A DNA stretch of 64,000 nucleotides from Streptomyces griseus subsp. griseus (GTDB taxonomy: Bacteria > Actinomycetota > Actinomycetes > Streptomycetales > Streptomycetaceae), in the NCBI RefSeq assembly GCF_000720255.1, contig NZ_JOJE01000010.1, positions 1-64,000 on the forward strand, written 5' to 3'. A model generated the notes under the pieces. It was given only the letters and a program-made list of their open reading frames with translations. It did no database searches and was not told where the DNA came from. Below are positions 17,767 to 26,815 of the stretch, one piece after another; the stretch's first letter is position 1, and each line of letters begins with the position of its first letter. The translations under genes and the position numbers were made by a program.

Positions 17767-18491
17767 CAGCGGGTGCCTTCCTGCTCGGCCGGGTTCGCGC
17801 GGACCTGCGGATCCGAACTTTCTGTGACCGGTCGGGAACTCTTCGTGACGCCCCGGGCGTTCACGGGGGGAGAGCTCGACTCCTCCTTCGCCTTGCGGGA
17901 CAGGACGATCGCGCCGACCAGGGCGGCGAGGAGGAGGACGGAGAGGGCCTCGAAGGGGAGCACCCAGTTCTGGAAGAGGCTCGCGCCGGTGGCCTCGGTG
18001 GAGCCGGCGGCCGGGCCGTCGAGGTCGATCCAGGTGGTGCGGAAGGCGTCGACGACGACCCAGACCAGGGCGGCCGCAGCGGCGACGGCCACGATGAGGG
18101 CGGCCCAGCGGTTGCCGGAGTCGGCGTCCGGGGAGCGGCCGATGGGTGCCCTGGTGAGCATCAGACCGAACAGGAGGAGGACGACGACGGAACCGACGTA
18201 GATGAGGACCTGCACCCAGGCGATGAACTCGGCGGTGAGCAGGAGGTATTCGACGGCGAGGCCGCCGAGGGTCACCACCAGCCACAGGGCGGCGTGCACC
18301 AGCTGCCTGGTGGTGACGGTGACGAGCGCGGCGCCGAAGGTGACGAGGCCGACGAGGAGGAAGGCGATCTCGACGCCGGTCGGGGAGAGGAAACCGTGGG
18401 GTGCCTGGGCCAGAGTCACATGCGGTGCCTGAGCGAGAGTCACGTGCGGTGCCTGGGCCAGAGTCACGTGCGGTGCCTGAGCGAATGTCAC
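17766..18491 (-). CDS. nuoJ2: NADH dehydrogenase I chain J homologue with N-terminal octapeptide repeat
   Basis: 241 residues, five-helix membrane subunit with the NuoJ pi-bulge helix in [20 protein letters not shown]. Before the first helix there are four copies of V-T-(F/L)-A-Q-A-P-H, a repeat not expected in this family. The GTG at 18491 overlaps the nuoI2 stop (GTGA). Every repeat also holds an in-frame GTG, so internal starts are possible. The C-terminus has a long polar tail. Confidence 0.9.
   Translation of the reverse strand: MTFAQAPHVTLAQAPHVTLAQAPHVTLAQAPHGFLSPTGVEIAFLLVGLVTFGAALVTVTTRQLVHAALWLVVTLGGLAVEYLLLTAEFIAWVQVLIYVGSVVVLLLFGLMLTRAPIGRSPDADSGNRWAALIVAVAAAAALVWVVVDAFRTTWIDLDGPAAGSTEATGASLFQNWVLPFEALSVLLLAALVGAIVLSRKAKEESSSPPVNARGVTKSSRPVTESSDPQVRANPAEQEGTR
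18396..18491 (-). repeat. 24-bp tandem repeat, four units, in the nuoJ2 5' end
   Basis: Four near-identical 24-bp units encode V-T-(F/L)-A-Q-A-P-H. Units differ by one or two bases, which suggests recent slippage or expansion. They sit at the translation start, where copy number would change the N-terminus without changing the reading frame. Confidence 0.92.
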
Positions 18492-19048
18492 GACTCGCCT
18501 CCGGACGGGTCGGCCGGCTCCGCCTGTGCGGCCGCGAGCTTCTCGGCCGTCTTGCGGGCGGCGGCGATCTCCTTCGGCTCCTCCGCGGCGGGGTCGAGGG
18601 CGGGCGGGGCCGGCACGGTCCACATCCACTCGCGGAGCTTGTCGCGTTCGTGGGTGAGGTCGCGGATGTCGGTCTCGGCGTACTCGAACTCCGGGGACCA
18701 GAACAGGGCGTCGAAAGGACAGACCTCGATGCAGATACCGCAGTACATGCACAGGGAGAAGTCGATGGCGAAACGGTCGAGGACGTTGCGGCTGCGTTCG
18801 CGGCCACCCGGGGTCGCCGCGGGGACCGTCTCCTTGTGGGAGTCGATGTAGATGCACCAGTCGGGGCACTCACGGGCGCACAGCATGCAGACCGTGCAGT
18901 TCTCCTCGAACAGGCCGATCACGCCCCGGGTGCGGGGCGGGAGGTCGGGCTGGGCGTCCGGGTACTGCTCGGTGACGGTCTTCCTCGTCATCGTGCGGAG
19001 GGTGACGGCCAGGCCCTTGGCGAGGCCGGAGCCGGGGATGGGGGCCAC
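18488..19048 (-). CDS. nuoI2: NADH dehydrogenase I chain I homologue (2x[4Fe-4S])
   Basis: 186 residues, peripheral-arm subunit bridging to the membrane. Two ferredoxin motifs are intact: Cys51, 54, 57, 61 and Cys100, 103, 106, 110, ligands of clusters N6a and N6b. The start GTG at 19048 overlaps the nuoH2 stop by one base. The C-terminal 50 residues are charged and probably disordered. Intact clusters mean the subunit can still carry electrons even though the operon has no NuoEFG. Confidence 0.94.
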   Translation of the reverse strand: MAPIPGSGLAKGLAVTLRTMTRKTVTEQYPDAQPDLPPRTRGVIGLFEENCTVCMLCARECPDWCIYIDSHKETVPAATPGGRERSRNVLDRFAIDFSLCMYCGICIEVCPFDALFWSPEFEYAETDIRDLTHERDKLREWMWTVPAPPALDPAAEEPKEIAAARKTAEKLAAAQAEPADPSGGES

Positions 19049-20016
19049 TAGGAGATCACCACCTTGACGATGCCGGTGAGGGCGATCTGGGCGAGGGAGA
19101 GGGGGACGAGGAGGGTCCAGGACAGCTTCTGGAGCTGGTCCTCGCGCAGGCGGGGGTAGGTGACGCGGAGCCAGATCACGATGAACGCGAGGACGGCCGT
19201 CTTCAGCAGGGTCCAGACCCAGCCGAGGCCGTCGGCGCCCCAGGGGCCGTGCCAGCCGCCCAGGAAGAGGACGGTGGTCAGGCCGCACAGGACGACGATT
19301 CCGGCGTACTCGGCGAGGAGGAAAAGGGCGAAGCGCAGGCCGGTGTACTCGGTGTACGCGCCGAAGATGATCTCCGAGTCGGCGACCGGCATGTCGAACG
19401 GGGGGCGCTGGAGTTCGGCGAGGCCGGCGACGAAGAAGACGATCGCGCCGACGATCTGCCAGGGCAGCCACCACCACTCGAAGGCGTCGAGGATACCGGG
19501 GAGGGAGACGGTGCCGGCCGCCATCGCCACCGAGGCGGCGGTCAGCAGCATGGGCAGTTCGTAGGCGAGGAGCTGGGCGGCGGTGCGGAGGCCGCCGAGG
19601 AGGGAGAACTTGTTCGCGGAGGCCCAGCCGGCCATGAGGGACCCGAGGACGCCGACGCCCATCACGGCGAGCACGAAGAACACGCCCGCGTCGACGACCT
19701 GGCCGACGGCGCCCTCGCCGGGGCCGATCGGGACGGCGAGGAGGACGAGGAGGTACGGGAGCAGGGCCACGGCCGGGGCGAGCTGGAAGATACGGCGGTC
19801 CGCACCGGCGGGGACCACGTCCTCCTTCTGCGCGAACTTCACGCCGTCCGCGATCAGCTGGGCCCAGCCGTGGAAACCGCCGGCGTACATCGGACCGAGG
19901 CGGCCCTGCATGTGGGCCATCACCTTGTGCTCGGTCTGGCCGATGATCAGGGGGAAGGTGAGGAACACCCCGAAGACGATCAGGAGTCGCAGGGCGACGT
20001 CGAGAGCGTCGTTCAC
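19048..20016 (-). CDS. nuoH2: NADH dehydrogenase I chain H homologue
   Basis: 322 residues, eight or so helices, the subunit that forms the quinone channel with NuoB and NuoD. The conserved acidic loop is present as [20 protein letters not shown] followed by [19 protein letters not shown]. The GTG at 20016 has AGGAGG upstream and overlaps the nuoC2 stop (GTGA). Retention of the quinone-facing residues argues that the complex still acts on menaquinone. Confidence 0.94.
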   Translation of the reverse strand: MNDALDVALRLLIVFGVFLTFPLIIGQTEHKVMAHMQGRLGPMYAGGFHGWAQLIADGVKFAQKEDVVPAGADRRIFQLAPAVALLPYLLVLLAVPIGPGEGAVGQVVDAGVFFVLAVMGVGVLGSLMAGWASANKFSLLGGLRTAAQLLAYELPMLLTAASVAMAAGTVSLPGILDAFEWWWLPWQIVGAIVFFVAGLAELQRPPFDMPVADSEIIFGAYTEYTGLRFALFLLAEYAGIVVLCGLTTVLFLGGWHGPWGADGLGWVWTLLKTAVLAFIVIWLRVTYPRLREDQLQKLSWTLLVPLSLAQIALTGIVKVVIS

Positions 20017-21722
20017 TGCCGGCCTCCTGGGGGGTTCTCGGGTGGGGTACGGGGGCTGTCGGGGGCGGGCGCCGCACCGGCGTCGGCGTCAGCGTCTTGG
20101 TTCGCCTCAGGCGCCGGGTGGGGTTCCGGGGCGGGGGCCCGGTCAGGTTTCGGGTCAGGCTCCCGGGCGTGCTCGGCAGCGGGCTTCGGCTCGGGTTCCT
20201 GGACGGGCTTCCGCTCGGGTTCCTGCGCGGACTTCGGCTCGGCTGTACGGGCGGGCTTCGGCTCGGGTTCTGGCTCGGCTTCCGGAGCGGGCTTCGGCTC
20301 GGGTTCCGGAGCGGACTTCGGCTCAGCTTCCGCAGCGGGCTTCGGCTCGGCTGCCTGGCCGGGCTCCGGCTCGGGTTCCGGAGCGGGCTTCGGCTCGGGT
20401 TCCGGAGCGGACTTCGGCTCGGCTTCCTGCGCGAGCTCCGGGGCGGACTCGGGTTCCGGTTCCGCCGTGGGTTTCGGTTCGTCGAAGGCCGGACGGGCGT
20501 GGTGCCACGGGGCGTCGGAGCTGCGGGGGGCAGTGGAGGGTTTGGGCTCGTCGGTCGCGGCGGGTTCAGCGGCCGACGTCCGCTGGGAGGCCGAGCCCTC
20601 GCTGACGCTGCGCGAGCGACGGTGGCCCGCCGGGGCGGGGGACGTTTCGGCGCCCCCCGCAGGCTGCGCGGCCTCCGCGCCCTCGGCGGCCTCCGCATCT
20701 CGAGTGCGCTGGCTTGCCGAGCCCTGCGAAGCGGTGCGTGCCCGTCGAGCCCTGGTCGGCGGAATTTCAGCCGCTGAGGTCGCAGCCTCAGTCGCCGAGG
20801 TCGCAACCTCAGCCGCCTGGGTCCCGCCCTCAGCCGCCGAGGTCACAGCCTCAGCCGCCGCAGTCGCGCCCCCAGCCGCCGGAGTCGCAGCCTCGGCCGC
20901 CGGAGTCCCGCCCCCAGCCGCCGGAGTCGCAGCCTCGGCCGCCGGAGTCCCGCCCTCAGCCGCCGGAGTCGCAGCCTCAGCCGCCGGAGTCGCGGCCTCG
21001 GCAGCCTGGCTGGCCGACCCTTCCGCCGCGGTGCGGGCCCGCCGTACCGGCCGCTCCCCCGCCGCACGCACGGGCCGCTCCCCGGTGGCCCGAGCAGGGC
21101 GCTCCCCCGCCGCGCGTCCCGCTCCGCGGGCCGGACGGGCCGGGGCGGGGGGAAGTTGGCCCTTCAGTGGGCCCCACTCGTTGGGGTCGGGGACGCCGGG
21201 GGGAAGCATCTGGCGGCGCTTGGGGCCGCCGTGGTCGGACTCGCCCGGTTCCTTCGCGCCGGGCCAGGCCTTGGCGACGCGGGCGGCGAGGACGAAGTCC
21301 TTGCGGAGGGGGTGGCCTTCGAAGGTTTCGGGGAGGAGGAGGTGGTCGAGGGCGGGGTGGCCCCGGAAGTCGACGCCGAACATTTCATGGGTCTCGCGCT
21401 CGTGCCAGGCCGCGCCCGCGTAGACGTGGACCGCGGACGCGAGGACCGGTGCGTCGTGCGGGACGGTGGTGCGCAGGAGCAGGCGGCGTACCGGGGACAG
21501 CGCAGCCACGTGCGCGGCGACGCGGAAGCCCGTGCCCGGCTCGTCGACCGCGCTCAGCCAGTCGAAGTAGGTGCAGCCCAGGCGATCGCGGGCGGTCTCC
21601 AGTGCCGCGGTCCAGGCGGAGGGGGGTACGTCCACCGTGAGGACGTCGTAGGACTCCTCGGCCGTGGCCTGCGTACCGAACAGCTCCTCGGCGGAGGCGG
21701 GCAGCCAGCCGACAGCGGTCAT
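20013..21722 (-). CDS. nuoC2: NADH dehydrogenase I chain C homologue with giant low-complexity tail
   Basis: 569 residues, against about 200 for a normal NuoC. Residues 1 to about 190 are a normal NuoC domain with the signature [20 protein letters not shown]. From about 191 onwards the chain is repeat-rich: first basic Ala/Arg/Pro, then E-A-A-T-P-A-A units (about 235-335), then Glu/Pro/Lys repeats (E-P-K-S-A-P-E-P and variants, about 415-540). The tail stays in frame for about 1.1 kb and joins the nuoH2 start by GTGA overlap, so it is translated. No NuoD follows, unlike standard nuo operons. Confidence 0.9.
   Translation of the reverse strand: MTAVGWLPASAEELFGTQATAEESYDVLTVDVPPSAWTAALETARDRLGCTYFDWLSAVDEPGTGFRVAAHVAALSPVRRLLLRTTVPHDAPVLASAVHVYAGAAWHERETHEMFGVDFRGHPALDHLLLPETFEGHPLRKDFVLAARVAKAWPGAKEPGESDHGGPKRRQMLPPGVPDPNEWGPLKGQLPPAPARPARGAGRAAGERPARATGERPVRAAGERPVRRARTAAEGSASQAAEAATPAAEAATPAAEGGTPAAEAATPAAGGGTPAAEAATPAAGGATAAAEAVTSAAEGGTQAAEVATSATEAATSAAEIPPTRARRARTASQGSASQRTRDAEAAEGAEAAQPAGGAETSPAPAGHRRSRSVSEGSASQRTSAAEPAATDEPKPSTAPRSSDAPWHHARPAFDEPKPTAEPEPESAPELAQEAEPKSAPEPEPKPAPEPEPEPGQAAEPKPAAEAEPKSAPEPEPKPAPEAEPEPEPKPARTAEPKSAQEPERKPVQEPEPKPAAEHAREPDPKPDRAPAPEPHPAPEANQDADADAGAAPAPDSPRTPPENPPGGRQ
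20050..21120 (-). repeat. Low-complexity coding repeats of the NuoC2 tail
   Basis: Short, degenerate tandem units of roughly 15-30 bp code for Ala-Thr-Pro and Glu-Pro-Lys repeats. The two halves differ in base pattern, which suggests at least two separate expansions. Confidence 0.85.
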
Positions 21723-22357
21723 CGTGCGTCTCCCGAGGCGGGCCCGGATTCAGCACCGGAGGGGGCGGCCCCGCCGGCCGGTGGTTGGACCAAGCCGCTC
21801 TGGAGGGCCGCCGGGGTCGGGCGGGGCGGGGTGCCGTAGCGGTCGCCGAGGGACTCGCGGGCGATCTTCTCCTGGAGCTTCAGGATGCCCTGGAGGAGGG
21901 CTTCCGGGCGGGGCGGGCAGCCGGGGACGTAGACGTCGACCGGGATGATCTGGTCGACGCCCTTGGTCACGGAGTACGAGTCCCAGTACGGGCCGCCGCA
22001 GTTGCTGCACGCGCCGAAGGAGATGACGTACTTCGGCTCGGGCATCTGCTCGTAGAGGCGCTTCACGGCTGGGGCCATCTTGTCCGTCACCGTGCCGGAG
22101 ACGACCATGAGGTCGGCCTGGCGGGGGCCCGGCGCGAAGGGGATCACGCCGAGGCGGATGAAGTCGTGGCGGGCCATCGACGCGGCGATGAACTCGATCG
22201 CGCAGCAGGCGAGGCCGAAGTTGAAGACCCACAGGGAGTAGCGGCGGCCCCAGTTGAGGACCACCTTCATCGGCTCGGGGGCCAGCCGGGCGAGCGCGCC
22301 CAGCCGCTTCGGCTCGGGAAGCAGCACGGGCTCAGGGGCGGACGGGGTCACGTCCAT
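21719..22357 (-). CDS. nuoB2: NADH dehydrogenase I chain B homologue (cluster N2)
   Basis: 212 residues. All four ligands of cluster N2 are present: tandem Cys51-Cys52 in LACCAIEF, Cys117 in GACSNCGG and Cys147 in PGCPPRPEA. It transfers electrons to quinone at the NuoB/D/H interface. The C-terminal 40 residues are Pro/Ala-rich and disordered. The ATG at 22357 overlaps the end of nuoA2 by 10 bp. The NuoD partner must come from elsewhere. Confidence 0.95.
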   Translation of the reverse strand: MDVTPSAPEPVLLPEPKRLGALARLAPEPMKVVLNWGRRYSLWVFNFGLACCAIEFIAASMARHDFIRLGVIPFAPGPRQADLMVVSGTVTDKMAPAVKRLYEQMPEPKYVISFGACSNCGGPYWDSYSVTKGVDQIIPVDVYVPGCPPRPEALLQGILKLQEKIARESLGDRYGTPPRPTPAALQSGLVQPPAGGAAPSGAESGPASGDAR

Positions 22358-22767
22358 GCCAGGACCCCCTTCTTGTATGCGTAGAGCAGGCCGACGGCGA
22401 GGAAGCCCAGGAAGATGAACATCTCCACGAGGGTGGCCGCGCCGTAGCCGGGCGCGGCGAACACCGTGGCCCACGGGAAGAGGAAGATCGAGTCGACGGC
22501 GAAGATCACGTACAGGAAGGCGTAGACGTAGTAGCGGACCTGGGTGTGGGCCCAGCCCTCGCCGACGGGGTCGACACCGCACTCGTACGTCAGGAGTTTC
22601 TCCGGGGTGGGCACGACAGGGCGCAGCAGGCGGCCGGCGCCGAACGCGACGGCCACGAACAGCACGCCGACGAGCGTGAGCAGTCCGACGACCGAGTACG
22701 ACTGGAAGTAGTCCGCCGCGACGACGACCGTCGGGTCGCTCACCGTTACGCGCAGCGTCTCCGACAA
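22348..22767 (-). CDS. nuoA2: NADH dehydrogenase I chain A homologue
   Basis: About 139 residues, three transmembrane helices, with the quinone-site loop [13 protein letters not shown] (Cys switch loop) and the acidic helix [14 protein letters not shown]. It is the first gene of the nuo2 operon. The start is uncertain: TTG at 22767 has GAGGGG upstream, GTG at 22743 gives VSDPTVVV, and GTG at 22818 gives a longer N-terminus. The upstream 218 bp are shared with the divergent sensor kinase gene and must hold both promoters. Confidence 0.9.
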   Translation of the reverse strand: MSETLRVTVSDPTVVVAADYFQSYSVVGLLTLVGVLFVAVAFGAGRLLRPVVPTPEKLLTYECGVDPVGEGWAHTQVRYYVYAFLYVIFAVDSIFLFPWATVFAAPGYGAATLVEMFIFLGFLAVGLLYAYKKGVLAWT

Positions 22768-22985
22768 CGTCTGCCCCTCGCTCCCTGGCCTCGACAGTGT
22801 TCGACGATCTGTACGCACGCGAGTCTAGGGCCTGCTAAAGAGAGCGTAAGCAGCCCGTCACGCCTTGAACGACGGGGGCGGGAACGTGATGGAGCCGCGG
22901 TGGTGCCTTGGTGGGGTTTTCCCCCGTCGGGCAAGGGCGGCCGACCTCATGGCGCGGGAGCCCGCGGCGCGGCACGCTACCGCAT

Positions 22986-24215
22986 ATGACCGCTTCCAAC
23001 TCCGCCTCCCGCTGGGGCAGAACGCACGGCATAGCGACACAGGGCGCCGGGCCGCTGGACGACGCGCCGCGGGGCGACGTCCCTCTGCCCCCGCCCCGGT
23101 TCGCCCTCGACCCGCAGACGTGGAAGGAGATCACGCATCTCCTGGTGAACCTGCCGATGTCGTTGATCGGCTTCGTTTATGTGATGACGGCGATGTTCAC
23201 CGGCGCCGGGCTGAGTGTCACCGCGGTCGGCCTGCCGCTGCTCGCGGTGGGGCTGGCGGGCGCCCGGCTGCTGGGCCGGTTCGAGCGGGCCCGGGCGCGG
23301 GCGCTGCTCGGGGTGCGGATCGACGAGCCGAGTCCACTGCCCTGGCGCCGGGGCGGGAGTTACCTCCAGCGGATGTGGCTGGCGCTGAAGGACCCGGTGG
23401 GCTGGCGATCGGGGCTGTATGAGCTGATCCGGCTGCCGTGGGGTGTCCTCACCTTCACCGTGACGCTGGTCTCGCTGTTCGTGCTGTGGCCGGTGCTGCC
23501 GTTCGTGGCGCGGGGGCTCACGAACGTGGACCGGGCGTTGGTGCGGGGGCTGCTGTCGCCGTCCGACGAGTTGGAGCGCCGTATCGCCGAACTGGAGTCC
23601 GACCGGGGAGTCGTGGTCGACACGGCTGCCGCCGATCTGCGGCGCATCGAGCGCGATCTGCACGACGGGGCGCAGGCGCGGCTGGTCAACCTGGCGATGG
23701 GGCTGGGTCTGGCAAAGGAGAAGTTGCTGGAGGACCCGGACACGGCGGCTTCGATGGTCGAGGAGGCGCACGGCGAGGTGAAGCTGGCGCTGCAGGAGCT
23801 GCGCGACCTGGCTCGGGGCATCCATCCCGCCGTCCTCACCGACCGTGGTCTGGACGCGGCGCTGTCGTCGGTCGCCACGCGCTGCACCGTGCCGGTGAAG
23901 GTGACGGCCGACCTGGTGTCGAGACCGGCGGCGGCCATCGAGGGCATCGCCTACTTCACGGTGTCGGAGCTGTTGCAGAACATCAGCAAGCACAGCGGGG
24001 CGAAGTCCGCGGCGGTGGACGTGTGGCGGACGGACGACCGGTTGATGATCCAGGTCCGGGACGACGGCCGTGGAGGCGCGCGTCCGGACGGCGGTACGGG
24101 GATGCGGGGGCTGGCGGAGCGCCTGGGCGCCGTCGACGGGCTGTTCGTCGTGGACTCCCCGCCGGGCGGTCCCACGACCGTGACGGCGGAGCTGCCCTGG
24201 CGGGAGCGGTCCTGA
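22986..24215 (+). CDS. Sensor histidine kinase, NarL-partner type (first of pair)
   Basis: 409 residues. The N-terminal half is a membrane sensor region with about four hydrophobic segments, matching the Streptomyces-type Sensor domain. The HisKA_3 phospho-acceptor motif RRIERDLHDGAQARL follows, then the HATPase N-box ELLQNISKHSGA and the G-box DDGRGGA. Start ATG at 22986. It is divergent from nuoA2. The kinase core is nearly identical to that of the next gene, so they are recent paralogues. The sensed signal is unknown. Confidence 0.92.
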   Translation: MTASNSASRWGRTHGIATQGAGPLDDAPRGDVPLPPPRFALDPQTWKEITHLLVNLPMSLIGFVYVMTAMFTGAGLSVTAVGLPLLAVGLAGARLLGRFERARARALLGVRIDEPSPLPWRRGGSYLQRMWLALKDPVGWRSGLYELIRLPWGVLTFTVTLVSLFVLWPVLPFVARGLTNVDRALVRGLLSPSDELERRIAELESDRGVVVDTAAADLRRIERDLHDGAQARLVNLAMGLGLAKEKLLEDPDTAASMVEEAHGEVKLALQELRDLARGIHPAVLTDRGLDAALSSVATRCTVPVKVTADLVSRPAAAIEGIAYFTVSELLQNISKHSGAKSAAVDVWRTDDRLMIQVRDDGRGGARPDGGTGMRGLAERLGAVDGLFVVDSPPGGPTTVTAELPWRERS

Positions 24216-24410
24216 CGCGAGGCGCCAAGGTTCCGGATGCGGCGGCCGCCGGCACGGCTGCCCGGGGGTGGGGAAAACCCCCCTTCCGAGAGGCCGACGG
24301 ACTCCATGGTCCACAGGGCCGTCGCCCGGGAGGGTGGAGGTACGACAGCCGACGCGGCACGCCGAGCAGGTATGGCAAGCAGACACGACGAGCAGAACGG
24401 GACGGGACCG

Positions 24411-25748
24411 ATGGCCACGCAGTACGGGGAGTACGGACAGGAGTACGGCCTCCAGGAAACCGGTCGGCGGCACCGGCTGCCCGCCGCGCTGCGGGCACCG
24501 GTCGAGCCGCGCCACTGGGGCGAGCTCGCCTATGTGCTGCTGAGCCTGCCGATCAGCATCGCGCTCTTCATCTACTCCGTCACGATGGTGTCGCTGGGGG
24601 CGGGCCTGCTGGTGACGTTCCTCGGTGTTCCGGTGCTGGCGGGGGCGCTGGCGGGCTGCCGGGGCATCGGCGTGCTGGAGCGGGCGCGGGCACGCGGGCT
24701 GCTCGGCCTGGAGGTCGACGACCCGGAGCCGCTGCGGGTACGGAAGAACGGCTTCATGGGGTGGATCGGCGCCGTGCTGAAGAGCGGCACGTCGTGGCGG
24801 CACCTGCTGTACTCGGTCCTCCACATGCCGTGGTCGGTGTTCTCCTTCACCGTCTCGGTGGTCTTCTTCTCGTGCGGGTGGACGCTGCTGACGTACCCGC
24901 TGTGGTTCTGGGTCTTCCCGATGTACGGCGGTCAGGGCGGTATCCAGCTCTACGGTGACGAGACGCACCGGATCTACCTCGACAACCCGTTCGAGATCAC
25001 CGTGACCGCGCTGGTGGGGCTCTTGTTCACGATGGTCACGCCGTGGATCGTGCGGGCGCTGACGATGGTGGACCGGCTGCTGGTGCACGGGCTGCTCGGC
25101 CCGTCGACGCTGGCCTCGCGGGTGGTGGAGCTGGAGTCCGACCGAGGGGTTGTGGTGGACACGGCGGCGGCGGACCTGCGGCGCATCGAGCGGGATCTGC
25201 ACGACGGGGCGCAGGCGCGGCTGGTGGCGCTGGCGATGGATCTGGGACTGGCGAAGGAGAAGCTGTCGGAGGATCCCCGGACGGCGGCGCGGATGGTGGA
25301 CGAGGCGCACGGTGAGGTGAAGACGGCGCTGCAGGAGCTGCGGGACCTGGCCCGGGGCATCCATCCGGCGGTGCTGACGGACCGGGGGCTGGACGCGGCG
25401 CTGTCGGCGGTGGCGTCGCGGTGCGCGGTGCCGGTGCGGGTGGAGGTGGATCTGACGGAGCGGCCGGCGCCGGCGATCGAGGGGATCGCGTACTTCACGG
25501 TGTCGGAGTTGTTGCAGAACATCAGCAAGCACTCGGGGGCGACGCGGGCGGCGGTCGATGTGTGGCGGGTGGAGAACCGGTTGATGTTGCAGGTGGTGGA
25601 CAACGGGGTGGGGGGTGCGGATGCCTCCGGCGGGTCGGGGCTGGCCGGGCTTGCGGGGCGGTTGGACGCGGTGGACGGGATTCTGGTGGTGGACTCGCCG
25701 GTGGGTGGGCCTACCCGGGTGACGGCGGAGCTGCCCTGGCGGGGGTGA
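24411..25748 (+). CDS. Sensor histidine kinase, NarL-partner type (second of pair)
   Basis: About 445 residues, same architecture as its neighbour: membrane sensor, HisKA_3 box RRIERDLHDGAQARL, and HATPase box ELLQNISKHSGAT. The sensor half carries an extra extracytoplasmic or loop segment (near FPMYGGQGGIQLYGDETHRI). The start is uncertain: ATG 24411 is preferred, with ATG 24372 and 24306 as alternatives, none with a strong ribosome site. A hairpin at 25775-25803 follows it. Confidence 0.9.
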   Translation: MATQYGEYGQEYGLQETGRRHRLPAALRAPVEPRHWGELAYVLLSLPISIALFIYSVTMVSLGAGLLVTFLGVPVLAGALAGCRGIGVLERARARGLLGLEVDDPEPLRVRKNGFMGWIGAVLKSGTSWRHLLYSVLHMPWSVFSFTVSVVFFSCGWTLLTYPLWFWVFPMYGGQGGIQLYGDETHRIYLDNPFEITVTALVGLLFTMVTPWIVRALTMVDRLLVHGLLGPSTLASRVVELESDRGVVVDTAAADLRRIERDLHDGAQARLVALAMDLGLAKEKLSEDPRTAARMVDEAHGEVKTALQELRDLARGIHPAVLTDRGLDAALSAVASRCAVPVRVEVDLTERPAPAIEGIAYFTVSELLQNISKHSGATRAAVDVWRVENRLMLQVVDNGVGGADASGGSGLAGLAGRLDAVDGILVVDSPVGGPTRVTAELPWRG

Positions 25749-25774
25749 GTCCACAGCGGGCGGCCGGGGCGGGC

Positions 25775-25803
25775 GGTGAGGGGGCGCCCCCGCCGCCCTC
25801 ACC
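25775..25803 (+). terminator. Possible terminator after the second kinase
   Basis: GGTGAGGG at 25775-25782 pairs with CCCTCACC at 25796-25803. It could reduce read-through into the regulator gene. Confidence 0.45.
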
Positions 25804-25997
25804 CGTCCCGTCCCAGGAGCTGCGCCCTCTCGGCCCCCGATCGGGTCGCCGATGATCGACAACACGCCACCGGTAGTCCAAAACCCGACGTCTGCCCCGC
25901 GTCCAGGGAGCACCGCGCCCCCGATGCTGGAATGCTGGGCCCGTTCCGCCGAGTGGGCGAGTCGGGCTGCGGGGGGCCGAAGGACGTGGAGGACAGG

Positions 25998-26657
25998 GTG
26001 CGGGTGGTCATCGCCGAGGACTCGGTGCTGCTGAGGGAGGGCCTGACCCGGTTGCTGACCGACCGCGGGCACGAGGTCGTCGCCGGGGTGGGGGACGCGG
26101 AGGCGCTGGTCAAGACGATCGCGGAGCTGGACGCCGAGGGCGCGCTGCCCGACGTGGTGGTGGCCGACGTACGGATGCCGCCGACGCACACCGACGAGGG
26201 GGTGCGGGCCGCGGTACAACTGCGCAGGACGCATCCCGGGCTCGGGGTGCTGGTGCTGTCGCAGTACGTGGAGGAGCGCTACGCCACCGAACTGCTGGCC
26301 GGTTCCAGCCGTGGGGTCGGCTATCTGCTGAAGGACCGCGTGGCCGAGGTCCGCGAGTTCGTGGACGCGGTGGTGCGGGTCGCCGAGGGCGGTACGGCGC
26401 TGGACCCCGAGGTGGTCGCGCAGTTGCTGGGGCGCAGCCGCAAGCAGGACGTGCTGGCGGGGCTGACGCCCAGGGAGCGTGAGGTGCTGGGGCTGATGGC
26501 GGAGGGGCGCACGAACTCGGCGATCGCCCGGCAGCTGGTGGTGAGCGACGGGGCGGTGGAGAAGCACGTCAGCAACATCTTCCTGAAGCTCGGGCTGTCC
26601 CCGAGCAACGGTGACCATCGACGGGTCCTCGCGGTCCTGACGTACCTGAACTCCTGA
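25998..26657 (+). CDS. NarL/LuxR family response regulator
   Basis: 219 residues. A receiver domain with the phospho-acceptor Asp in VVVADVRMPP and the Lys of YLLKDR, then a LuxR helix-turn-helix (LTPREREVLGLMAEGRTNSAIA). The GTG at 25998 has a good GGAGG five bases upstream; the GTG at 25986 is an alternative. It is the only regulator beside two kinases with HisKA_3 domains, so it is the likely partner of both. Confidence 0.93.
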   Translation: MRVVIAEDSVLLREGLTRLLTDRGHEVVAGVGDAEALVKTIAELDAEGALPDVVVADVRMPPTHTDEGVRAAVQLRRTHPGLGVLVLSQYVEERYATELLAGSSRGVGYLLKDRVAEVREFVDAVVRVAEGGTALDPEVVAQLLGRSRKQDVLAGLTPREREVLGLMAEGRTNSAIARQLVVSDGAVEKHVSNIFLKLGLSPSNGDHRRVLAVLTYLNS

Positions 26658-26720
26658 CGGAACCCGGAAACCGGGCGGCGGACGCGGCGCGTCTACGCGG
26701 GCGAACATCATGCGCATGTC

Positions 26721-26739
26721 CGAGGTAAGGCGACCCTCA
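26721..26739 (+). promoter_or_regulatory. Candidate iron-box-like site upstream of korA
   Basis: CGAGGTAAGGCGACCCTCA matches 12 of 19 positions of the DmdR/IdeR iron-box consensus (TTAGGTTAGGCTCACCTAA), about 80 bp before the korA start. The match is partial, so this is a suggestion only. Confidence 0.3.
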
Positions 26740-26815
26740 CAGACGTAGGGTTGATCCTGGGAGGGCCTTCGGGAAGGCCGTTCCCCGACAGCCGCCTCGA
26801 GGGAGGTCCAGTTCA

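Noticed and set aside
12321..22767. Recent horizontal transfer or recent duplication of the nuo2 operon
   Set aside because: Codon use and GC content look like the rest of the window, and nuo2 proteins differ deeply from the nuo1 copies, so an old paralogous core operon is more likely.
22977..26717. A very long open frame on the minus strand opposite both sensor kinases and the regulator
   Set aside because: It has no recognisable domain, is Arg/Pro/His-rich as expected for the complement of GC-rich codons, and lies exactly over three well-supported genes.
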